Source: Bedellia somnulentella (lineage: Eukaryota; Arthropoda; Insecta; Lepidoptera; Bedelliidae). From it: a stretch of DNA of 64,000 nt. Positions 45,684 to 56,500 of this stretch are shown piece by piece. The stretch is from the NCBI GenBank assembly GCA_963576735.1, contig OY755187.1:372001-436000 (forward strand), in the 5' to 3' direction. The translations under genes were made by a program, and so were the position numbers. Positions within the stretch are counted from its first letter, which is position 1. Each line of letters starts with the position of its first letter. The notes beneath the pieces are model-generated. The model was not told the origin of the DNA. It saw nothing but the letters and a program-made list of their open reading frames with translations, and did no database searches.

Positions 45684-45866
45684 AGGGTATAGGGGCTTTT
45701 TAAGTGATTTTTGGGCGATGTGGTTGGAGACCCGTCACCAAAAGCATTTATTATTACCATCTTTTCCCAATTAAATTCCAAACGTGGCTGAGGAATTTTT
45801 CATTCCAAAGCTCTGGCTACCCCGTTAAGGGATTTATAGCCGTGAGTATAGTATATGTATGTATGT
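45684..45866 (+). repeat. SINE-A, 3' part (split by LINE)
   Basis: AGGGTATAGGGGC to the (TATG) tail, completing the copy begun at 44009. Confidence 0.86.
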
Positions 45867-46111
45867 GATTAACATAAATTCTTATGGAAAGGAAGTTTTT
45901 ACGATCTATTTTCTATATGTGACTTATCGTTTATGTTATTGATTAAGATTACTCAATTGATTTTATATTGATGATTAAGATTTGGGTGATAGTTGTAGCG
46001 TCCCTGAAGTTGTTTCACAGTGCCTATTCCATGTAGATGAAATTGCGGGCACAAAATAGTATAATATATGTTGTTTAGTGTTGTGTTGTGTACCTACTGT
46101 TATAATACTTA

Positions 46112-46284
46112 AGAGCTTATTCCATTTGCCTGAATGAAGACGTCTGAAAGCCACAGAATCTGAATTCAGACTAGTGGAATAACGATCAAACTGAAATTTG
46201 TGTAGTGGAATAACAAGCGTCTGCGGCAGTAACTTCGAAGGACGTCTGAATTCAGCAACGACAAAGTGTAATGGAATAATCTCT
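46112..46284. mobile_element. 173-bp MITE with TTA duplication
   Basis: Inverted ends AGAGCTTATTCCATT and AATGGAATAATCTCT (one mismatch), flanked by TTA at 46109-46111 and 46285-46287, as in PIF/Harbinger elements. Inside are repeated GTGGAATAAC and GTCTGAATTCAG words. Confidence 0.75.
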
Positions 46285-46600
46285 TTAGTAACGAGCTCTT
46301 CAATAGAACTCAGGTTCAGGAGATAGATTATTTATTCCACCAACACAGTAAAGTATTGCACAAGTTAACTCTTTAAAATTATCAAGACAACCGTCACTAG
46401 TCAGCGGGACGAGTGTATTTATACTAGAAGTCAATTCCTTTCCTAAATCCCTATTTCCGTTTATTCATAGATGGCGCCCTAATACATTTTTCTTTTTAAA
46501 ATTAATATAATAAACATTAATACAAAAGTAATTTATCAGAAAACCTTGTAAATAAAATAAACCTAACACTACATATAGAACTAATAAATTTTCTCTGTAG

Positions 46601-46810
46601 ATGTCCTATGAGACGACTGAGAGTATTGGGGCTTTAACTAATTTTTGGGTGACGTGGCTCGACACTCCTCAGCATCACCAAATCTCCAACCATCCTTTAC
46701 TGAACAATCTATTCCCAACTTAAGTGTTGATGGCTGAATGTTTTCTGATACCGAAGCTTTAGTAACCCCTTTTCGGGGGTTTTGGCCATGACTATGATAT
46801 ATTATGTATG
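46601..46810 (+). repeat. SINE-A, old
   Basis: CTATGAGACGACTGAGAGTA and TAACCCCTTTTCGGGGGTTT before a worn tail. Confidence 0.6.
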
Positions 46811-47164
46811 TTGTGTATATTATATTTTTAAATAAAAATGCTTCATTTTTGTATTTTTTTATTACACACATAAATTATTTGGCACCAACGATTGAGTATT
46901 TTTTCTTATGTTTTCACAACAACTGTAGTTTCCTATGTATTCATTAAAATAATTAATAAAATATAACTTTATAGAAAAAACAATATTTAAATTCTCAAAA
47001 AACAGTATAAAAACCCTTAGCCTTTAAGGCTTTACTCATTTTTATAAATGAATAATAATTAATTGAATAGGGTTTATAAGCGGGCCTTAGATAAATGTGT
47101 TGTACGAGTATAATACTGTTTATAATTGACAAACATTATATATTTTTGGAAATGGAATAGACTA
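46811..47164. other. Convergent spacer, AT-rich
   Basis: Between TRAF and TMEM86. Nothing recognised. Confidence 0.5.
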
Positions 47165-47465
47165 ATTTAAATCTTTTTGTTCATGAAAACCTCATGTGGG
47201 GATTATTACTAATAAATAAAGGAAAGAAAAATTTCGACACAGGCGGTTACTTCCGAATTAGTTAAAAAAATTCAGAGGTAGGAAACGCAAACACTACTAA
47301 AACGTGTAAAAGAAATAAAGGATAGAAGAATTTCGCGCTGGCAGCCATTGACACGGTAGCTCAATTGGCAAGAGCGACGACGGGGGCGTATACCCGAGGT
47401 CGCGGGTTCGAATCCCGCCTGTGTCGAAATTTTTCTTTCCTTTATTTATTCTTTATTTATTGGAA
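47165..47465 (+). repeat. tRNA-headed repeat, copy 2 (inverted pair)
   Basis: The tRNA-like head is at 47350-47425 (76 bases) with the same tail. An inverted tail and acceptor end of a second copy lies at 47165-47245, so two copies face each other. Confidence 0.65.
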
Positions 47466-48420
47466 TAAACTAGTCTTAAATGTAAAAAAAATAATATAAC
47501 ATAATAAGTATTTTCAATACTAATAGTAGCGTTATGAGTTTCAATCTGTAATCTACTTTTTAAACCGTCGTGGGCTATGATCTTAAATACCCAAAAATTT
47601 TGTCTAGTAAACTGGGAAAATATGGTCCCCGTAACCTCAAATATTTTCTAAAATTATTCATTCCCTTGCTAACTCACATATTCCACAGAATTCCTTTCAA
47701 AGAGCGAAAAAAGGAATAGTTCATATTATAATCATAAATAAGATTTTTTTTTTTTTTTAGTTTACAATTCAATAAAACTACATCGTAGAACAAATACAAA
47801 TGGGATGGCTATGACTCGCTTAGTAGGCCGTGTTAATTTATGATACGTTTTGGATCTACGTAAAAATACGTAGCCCCTAAAATGCATAGCTTAAATAATA
47901 TATAAATCTATATCAACAATCTGTAATAATGTAAATTATAATAATAATATCTGATTAATTTATGATTATAGTTGTAAAGAACATAATAAATTCAACCACT
48001 CTCGATACCTAGTTCAATAAGTTATCCTGGTGTTAATTTTTAGATTAATTTCATCAAAACAGTATAGACCACAAGGGATAAATCAAACAATATATTTTAC
48101 CCAAAAATATAGAAATTGTGGTTATTACTTTACAGGGTTTCGCAGCTATAAATACAAATATTTTTAAAATCCTCCTGTAAAGTAATAATTAAACATTTTC
48201 GAAAAATGTTAAAATGATAAAAAAACAATAAATTAACCTAACTAACTGTTGTTTGGTGTTCAGCAAACACATATGAAAAATAGTATTACTTTGCTTAAGT
48301 TTCCCATTCTTTGGTTGTCGTTGAAATTACTAACCCTGACTTTGATTTTATCACACAATCTTTTAAAAAAACAAAATGCAATAAAAAAACCATAAACGGA
48401 GTCTTTTATCTAATGATAAG
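47466..48420. other. Convergent spacer, AT-rich
   Basis: No coding signal. A poly(T) run is at about 47746-47760. Confidence 0.5.
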
Positions 48421-48467
48421 GTATATATCACACGACATATTTTAGGAATATGTCGTGTGATATATAC
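48421..48467. repeat. Perfect 21-bp inverted repeat with 5-base loop
   Basis: GTATATATCACACGACATATT, loop TTAGG, then the exact inverse. A partial extra arm GTGTGATATATATATA follows. Confidence 0.9.
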
Positions 48468-48489
48468 GTGTGATATATATATAAATATT

Positions 48490-48622
48490 GAGGAAGACGC
48501 TCGGTGGCCATTTTATTATAAGTGATTTCAACTTATCAATCAAAATCAGTATAAGAATTAAAAACAGTTTGGAACAGTACAACAACTAGTTTAACTCGAT
48601 AAGACTGGTCAGCGTCTTCCTC
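48490..48622. mobile_element. 133-bp MITE with ATT duplication
   Basis: Perfect inverted ends GAGGAAGACGCT and AGCGTCTTCCTC, flanked by ATT at 48487-48489 and 48623-48625. Confidence 0.75.
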
Positions 48623-48677
48623 ATTCAGAACCACATCTGGTAAATGCTTCAATCATTGAGCCACTACAATACATAAA

Positions 48678-48815
48678 CGTCCGATTTCTCAATTGAGTAT
48701 TCAAGCTGAGAACGACTTAAGTATCGTTTTGTCTCATTCAGTTGTTAAGATTTCAATGCGACAGAACGATACTTAAGTTGTTCTCAGCTGGAATATTCAA
48801 TTCAGAAATCGGGTG
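48678..48815. mobile_element. 138-bp near-palindromic MITE, copy 1
   Basis: About 55-base arms (CCGATTTCTCAATTGAGTAT, CAAGCTGAGAACGACTTAAG, TATCGTT) fold back on each other around a short loop. Flanked by AAA on both sides. Confidence 0.85.
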
Positions 48816-50482
48816 AAAGACTATCTTAAATTACGTTTCCGACACCAAAATATATTATTAATTTTGTTCAATCTTACTAGTTCCATACCCTCAATTGTTT
48901 CCATAAATGGAATGTTTCAATCACAATTAGTTAGTCTCAGAAGAAAATACTTTAATATATCATACGTAATGAGTACGTAGTAAATTTTAATTATTTATGC
49001 CTATTACTAACACCTAGTATTCTATGCAAAATATAATTGAAATACTAAAATTAATAAAAATATTTTCGATTGTTTTTTTATAAATAGTTAAATACATATC
49101 TTTATAATTTTAGAGTTTCTTTTTTTATTATTAATAATAAATTATGTAAATCAAATGTCAATAAAACAACTAAATATTCCATATCGGTAACTAGGTAGGG
49201 GTAGGCATAATTTGATAATATAATACTTTCATCAAATAACAAATCACATCATCTATATATCTACGGAAGAGGTTAACATCAGGCCATTTTCAATAAAGAA
49301 AATCATGTCCTGCATGTATTCTTATAAAATAAATTTCTATAAAAAAACCCGAGCTATATAAAGTGACTTTTTGAAAAATGTAAATAAAAATAATAATATA
49401 GTACTGTAAAAAAAGGATTTCATAATTTTTTTGACTTTAACTAGATAGTTACTTAAATATCATAATACCGTAAATAAATAAAGATAAGTAACACGAAATA
49501 TTACAATGGTGTAACATTTCACAGAACAAACAAAGATTTCATCATTTGGCACGTCATATTGAGTTTTTGCTACTCCACTAGTAACTACGAGATACTAATA
49601 CATTTATTAAATACAAATACTATTAAAAGCTTATAAAAACAACAATTACTTAAAACTAAGACAAAAACTTGAGCTATCTTAAAGTATTTGAAAACAATCG
49701 CGGTAAAATAAAATTTAGCTATTTCATATTTTTGCTATTTAAAACTGTACTCATATATTTAAGGATGTCGCTATTATATTAAACGTGTTACGAAGTAAAG
49801 AATAGTACTCGTATTAGGAAGACAAGAGAGACGTGTAAAATACTTGCAACACAAAATATATCATTGTTCATTGTTAATCAATATGAGAGCGATACACTAA
49901 ATTATTTATTATGAAATGTATGGAAAACTTAGTTTGCTGCAAAACTTAAACATAAAAAATAAGGCTATTAAAATTACTACTTTAAAGATTTCGCACAATT
50001 TTTATAATAGTTTTTGCAAACGTTGTCGTGTTAAATAATACAATGATATTTATTTTATTCATACAAAAACACAAAAGAAATCCAGAAAATAAAGCAAAAG
50101 TGGCGAAAAAAATTATTGTTGAATTGATGTCAACAGCTGATTTTTTTGTTGAAAGTATGACTGAGATTTAACTTTAGTCGTATACTGAAATTAAAATATA
50201 TAATATTTGCTATTTTAAACATCTTATATTTTCTTTTGTAAAATTGCACCTCAGTTACCGGCCGGATACTTATAGGGTTCCCAAAATACAGTAAAATCGC
50301 AATTAAACGAACAAAAATTCTTAACCACTGTTGAAAACCGAATACATACAAAGCATTAACTACTTACTACTTTCTTTTTTGCTTTTTACTTCATGATTCT
50401 TAGCAGTTAAAAATAAGCCTAGTAAATTCAAGTTCCGTGGTTACAATTAAGAAGACCGTTGCGTGGAAGCAGTTTAGAAAGC
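48816..50482. other. TMEM86 3' flank, AT-rich
   Basis: 1.7 kb without recognisable repeats or coding frames, the longest SINE-free stretch in the window. The TMEM86 3' UTR should lie at its right end. Confidence 0.5.
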
Positions 50483-50578
50483 CTAGTCGGCGTGGACGAC
50501 GTGGAAGCGCCCTCCGTACGCGGACGCTGAGCAAGCCAGGAATAATTGCGCGGCGTAATAGGTCCCCATCACTAGCAA
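50483..50578 (-). CDS. TMEM86 exon 4: C-terminus
   Basis: Acceptor TTTCCAG. It encodes LLVMGTYYAAQLFLACSAS, then a short tail and TAG. The TYYAAQ motif is typical of the last TMEM86 helix. Confidence 0.88.
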   Translation of the reverse strand: MLVMGTYYAAQLFLACSASAYGGRFHVVHAD

Positions 50579-53500
50579 CTGGAAACATAACAGCACTATA
50601 CACACTGGACCCTATACATACATATACTCACGCCATTAGTTCCCACTAGGGTAAGCAGAGACTATCGATCGCCACTTCGTGCGATCCCGACAAACCTCTC
50701 TAGCTTCGTTTACATCCATAAATATTTTCATACATGCTCTTTATTCATACTTCGGACGCCGGCCTTCTTGAGCACACTTTCGATTTGGATAACTGGACCC
50801 TATACATATACTCACGGCTATAAATCCCTAGATGGGGTAGCCAGAGCTAGGGAATTAGAAATTCCTCAGCTACTTTTGGAAAGTTTAGTGGGGAGAAGAT
50901 GGTAAAATAAAGGTTATTGGTGATGGGTCTCCAACCGCATCGCCCAAAAATCCCTTAAAAGCCCCAATATCGCTAGTCGTCTCTTACGTACACTCACCAG
51001 AAGAAATGAGGTAGTGCTATTCTAAGCCGACACTACACAGCAAATATTATAATAGTATTTATATAATAATATAAATAAAAAGCATTAATAAAGTACCAAT
51101 TTGAATAAAATGCAATGTGCATAGAATAAACATTTGTAAATTAAATTCAGACATAACCCAAGAAGCTGAAACTAACCAAGCAATCCTGCAAACCCCATGG
51201 CCGCCACTCCAGGACCTTTTAGGCCGAGTAATCCTCTCCTTAGTATTGTCTGCTAAATGCCTGAATTTCTTAAAAGGTCAAAGCTAACTCCCCACTCTAC
51301 TTTCCAAAAGTGGCTGAGGAATATCTAATTCCTTAGCTCTGGCTACCCCTTCTAGGGATTTATAGCCGTGAGTATAAGTATGTATGTATGTATGTCAAAG
51401 CTAAATTGTAACATGTTTAACTTACGTGACTATAGGGCATTCCGTTGAACATCGAGTATCCGAGTAAGCTGTCAGAGATTGTGAACAAGATGGCGCCGAA
51501 GATACCGTAGGCCGAGCCTTGCGCAGGAAATCGTGCAAACGCTCTCCAAAGCAGGGTACCCAGCAACAGAGCGTAAATGGAGACCATGAATAAAAGGTGT
51601 TCCGGCAGGTTCATTTGAGACAATACCGCTACAACAAAAGTGATGAAGACTGAGCCGAGATGCCACTTTAAAGGAGTGAAGCCGAGTGCGTAGATAGTCC
51701 ACATGTGTGCAGAGCCGAACAGCAGTAGGCCGAACTCCGTCAAATCCCAGACTAGGGCCGCGTCTCCCGCAGCCGCCATCAAGAAGCTGATGGTCATGCG
51801 GAGGCTGTAGCTCCTTGGTCTGGAATGAAATACCATTCTGATTGTAGAAAAAGGTGTTTAAAAAATCTTGTGAGAGGAATAATAGTATTGGGGAAGCAAG
51901 ATACTGTATTTTTATATGACGGATGAATTGTGATAGATATAGAAATGGTTACAGACAGTTTAGGTCTTTAATAGATTACCCAAATAGTATACTTTATACC
52001 TTAAAAATGAAAAGAGCATAGCTCGATCAGCGTATAGAGCATATCAGACAATTTACATATAATGACACGGGTGGTTCAGCATAAACATCACTTGGCAGTA
52101 TGATAGATAGTACATACATACATACATACATACATATACTCACGGCTATAAATCCCTAAAAGGGGTAGCCAGAGCTGAGAAATTAGAAATTCCACAGCCA
52201 CTTTTGGAAGTTGAGTGGGGAAAAGATGGTAGAATAAAGGTTGTTGGTGATGGGTCTCTAACCGCATCGCCCAAAAATCCCTTAAAAAGCCCCAAGTCCG
52301 TTAGTCGCCTCTTACGTACACCCACCGGAAGAAATGGGGTAGTGCTATTCTAAGCCGACACTACACAGCTATGATAGATAGTGTACGGAATAATCAAGTG
52401 ATGAAGAATAGACTTATCGCCGCTTTGTACAAATACACTGTCATATGACTAACTATCACTCAGTCATGTGGGATTCTTCACACGTTGGGGATCTTTCCTA
52501 GAGTAACGATCATCATCCATAAATGAACCATGCTTTAGAATTATGACTTTAGAAGAAGGACATAATAATGTGAGGATAATTTATAATTGTTAATCTTGCC
52601 GTGTAGTGCCGGCTTAGAATGTCGCTACCCCTTTCTACCCACGGGTGTCGTAAGAGGCGACTAACAGTATTGGGGCTTTTTATTGGATTTTTGGGCGATG
52701 CGGTTGGAGACCCATCACTAAAAACCTTTATTTTTACCTTCTTTTCCCCACTCAACTTCCAATAGTGGCTGAGGAATTTATAATTCCTTAGCTCTGGTTA
52801 CCCCTTCTAGGGAAATATAGCCGTGAGTATATGTATGTATGTTAATCTTTTCTTTATTCTACTATGAAAATATCAATGAATGTAGACGAAGCCCGAAAGG
52901 TTTGCCAAGATCGTACACGGCGGTCGAAAATCTCTACCAACCACCGCACCACCAGCGTAATTTAACTATTGCTGTGTAGTGTCGGCTTTGCTGTGTAGTG
53001 TCGGCTTTGCTGTGTAGTGTCGGCTTTGCTGTGTAGTGTCGGCTTTGCTGTGTAGTGTCGGCTTAGAATAGCACTACCCCATTTCTGCCGGTGGGTGTAC
53101 GTAAGAGGCGACTAACGGTATTGGGGCTTTTAAGAGATTATTGGGCGATGCGGTTGGAGACCCATCACCAAAAACCTTTATTTTACCATCTTTACCCCAC
53201 TCAACTTTCCAAAAGTGGCTGAGGAGTTTCTAATTCCTTAGCTCTGGCTACCCCTTCTAGGGATTCACAGCCGTGAGTATATGTATGTATGTATGTATGT
53301 TACATCGCTGTGTAGTGTTGGCTTAATAGCACTACCTCAATTCTTCCCATGGGTGAACGTAAGAGGCGACTAAGGGTATCGGGGCCTTTTAAGTGATTTG
53401 GGAGCGATGTGGTGTGAGACCCTTCTTTTCTCCACTGAAGTTCCAAAAGTGGCTGAAGAATTTTCTGATTCTGAAGCTCTAGCTACCCCTTTTAGGGATT

Positions 53501-56500
53501 TATAGTCGTGAGTATATGAACATAACATGAACGTTCACGCCGAATATCCCCGAAGGGGTTGGCAGAGGTATTAATACTTCTGAACATAACGTGACTTTAT
53601 CACCTGGTGTTCAGAGTACCCACGTTTTGCATGGACAGTTTACTCACGTGATAGGGGGCAGAGCTATCGCCATTTTGTATGAATACACTGTCACATGACT
53701 AAGTACAACTCAGTCATGTGGGTTTCCTCACGATGTTTTCCCTCACCGTTAACAACCGTGATAAATTAACCAAACATATGTCTTGAGACAAATTGGTGTA
53801 GACCCTACCCGGGGTTTGAATACAAGTCGTTTGCACGATAACCGGTGTTCTACCCATTGAGCTATCACGTCGTCGTGAGTAATATGTTACATTATTTTAA
53901 GTTTTCTGTGAAATCGATGAATAAATAACTTCTTTGTCTTCCCTCCAATTCCATTCTTCCTCCACTTACCCAGGCGGAAGATTCTTGTCCTTGCAGCGTA
54001 CGACCATGATGGCGGCTAGCAGCAGTACGGGCATGCACTTGAAGGCGGCCTTTGAGGCCCGCGGCGCTGACATGAACAGGTCACAGCTCACCGCATACAC
54101 GAATACGGTTTTGAAGAATATTGCGTACATTCCGATCTCGCCATTGAGACCCCACTGGAAAGAATGGATGTAGATTGGAGACGGTTCAGAGGCTTAAAGA
54201 AGGTGAAGCTAAGAGGAAGGTTTTATTTTTTTGATGGGTTTTGTCCAGAGGCGTTGTTTTTTTGGTTTTGGCGCATGTAATGGTGATTTAGAAAATCTTG
54301 AAAGGGGAACCATTTGTGCAAGTTGAAGGAGGAAAGGATGGTTGCTATTGGATCTCCCTCCAGCCACACTGTCCAAGCATCTCTGTGAGATATCTGCATC
54401 ATCAAGATGCTAAGGCAAGGCGTGGTAAATGAAACGGTTCTTAAGGTTCTTTAAATCATATTAAACTAGCTTATCTCTGGTGAAATCGGATCATTGATCT
54501 AAGTCGCCACGACACACCATGACAGTCAGACCCACGGAAATATATTAGATAGTTCTATTCTAAGCTACCACACAGCAATTTATATTACAGAGTACTACAA
54601 ATCCTTTAGACACGCGGGTAAGTTGCACACTAGGTGACATAAAAAATATTAGCGGCACTGCCAACCCCATCGGGGATATACTGTGTCGACGTTGAGCCTT
54701 GAGATATATCCCTTAGAATGTTTGTTATTTATATCTTGTGATACGAGGCGAATAAGAGTTCAGGAGTTTTTTGAATGAATGATGAGGGATGTGGTTAGAG
54801 ACCCATCACCAACGATACGTAATTTTTACTATCTTCTCCCCGAAATAAATTAAGGAATAATTGATTTCGATGCTCTGGCTACCCCTGTTAAGGAATTATA
54901 GCGGTGAGTATAGTAAGTACTAAATGAGTTATCTTTATACGGCCTTATAACTTAGAGAGAAATGATCGATGAATAATATAATAAAAGACACGAATTTAAG
55001 TGTCATCCAAGACTGGAAACAATCATTTTCATTCATGATACAATGATGCGGATGCCAGATAGAAGCGAATGACCGTAACCGCTGGCCCTATGTAACCGCC
55101 AAGCGCGGCAAGAATGAGTATGGTGCTATTTAAATCCGACGCTTTACCACAGTAACAGTGATGGCGGGCATGACTAATTTCAGTGATATTTTCACGCCGT
55201 ATGTCTCCAATGGGGTAGCAGAGATATTATTACTTCTTAACATCACGTTACATTGTCAATGTCACCTGGTGTCCAGAGTACCCCCGTGATAGAGGCAAGC
55301 CAATAACCGTTTTGTGCGAATACACTGTTACATAATCACGTGGCTAAGTACAACTTAGTGATGCGGATGTTAACAACTTAAGAACCATTTAAAAACAATC
55401 AAATCGGTGTTGGCCTGACCTGGGATTTGAACCAACGCGTGTCTGCATGATAAGCGGTGTTACACCCACTGAGCTATCACAGTTGTTGTAAGTTTAAGTT
55501 ATGATATTTCGCAAAACTATCTTTAGAGAGATCAATTAAATTATTAATTAATGCTCGTCAACTACCTTGGTAGTTCAGCGGGAAATATCTCTGCTCTGAC
55601 GAAGCCGAACAAATAATTACTTCAAACAACCTACCTCACATACAACTACCTAGTCACACAAACCTATTAACAACTAACATATACTTAACGCAATACATAT
55701 AACAAAAAATATATTAAGATACCTAGTTATTTAAGCTAATCTTGTTATCTAATGTTTAAATTTAAATGTTCTTTTGTTAATTATTTTAAGACATTGCAGT
55801 GCCCTTGCAGGGCTCATGTTACGGCTACTTCTATAAATTGTACCACCTATGTATACCACATGAAGCAATAAACGAATATGAATCTTTTCCATCTTCCATG
55901 CATTATAAAATTAAAACAGCTGCGAATGGTGAACAAATTAGTCAGCTATTTGCAGAGTATTTCCAGACGAATTTCGTGGCTTCAGATACTCACTCAAGCT
56001 CTACTTTTCAACACACCACCATGAGCCCTTGTAATACCATATCTGCCATTGAAGTTATTGACGATGAAGTGTATAAAATATTAAAAAACCTGGATCCCTA
56101 TAAATCCGGAGGCCCAGATGATATACCCCCTATCTTTATTATTAACTGTGCTAAAAGTATTGCGGCTCCACTATCCATTCTTTTTAGGCGATCTTTTGCG
56201 GAGGGTATTGTACCCAGTATTTGGAAGTCCGCATTTATAACACCAATCCACAAGAAGGGTGATAAAAGTCACGTTGAAAATTATAGGCCTATATCTAAGC
56301 TATGCCTTTTTGGGAAAACGCTCGAGAGACTAGTTTACGACCAATTGTACGCAGCATTACAGAACGATTTTAATGATGAGCAGCACGGCTTCCTCAAAAA
56401 ACGGTCGACCACGACAAACCTACTACTAGCGACTGACTTTATTAGTGAAGGTATGGAAAATGGTGAACAAGTAGATGTTGTGTATACGGACTACCAAAAA

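Noticed and set aside
47350..47425. A tRNA gene (also 23505-23576)
   Set aside because: D and T arms look right, but no anticodon arm pairs with a usable loop, copy lengths differ (76 and 72), and both sit inside a dispersed repeat. Treated as tRNA-derived repeats.
52971..53065. CRISPR-like direct repeats
   Set aside because: Units are contiguous with no spacers, derive from the SINE head, and the genome is eukaryotic.
54223..54405. A 60-residue minus-strand protein
   Set aside because: It overlaps worn SINE-A sequence and resembles nothing else.
55799..55869. N-terminal ~25 codons of the 55.8-kb LINE ORF
   Set aside because: They start at GTG and look like the 3' UTR of another LINE fused by insertion, not like RT sequence.
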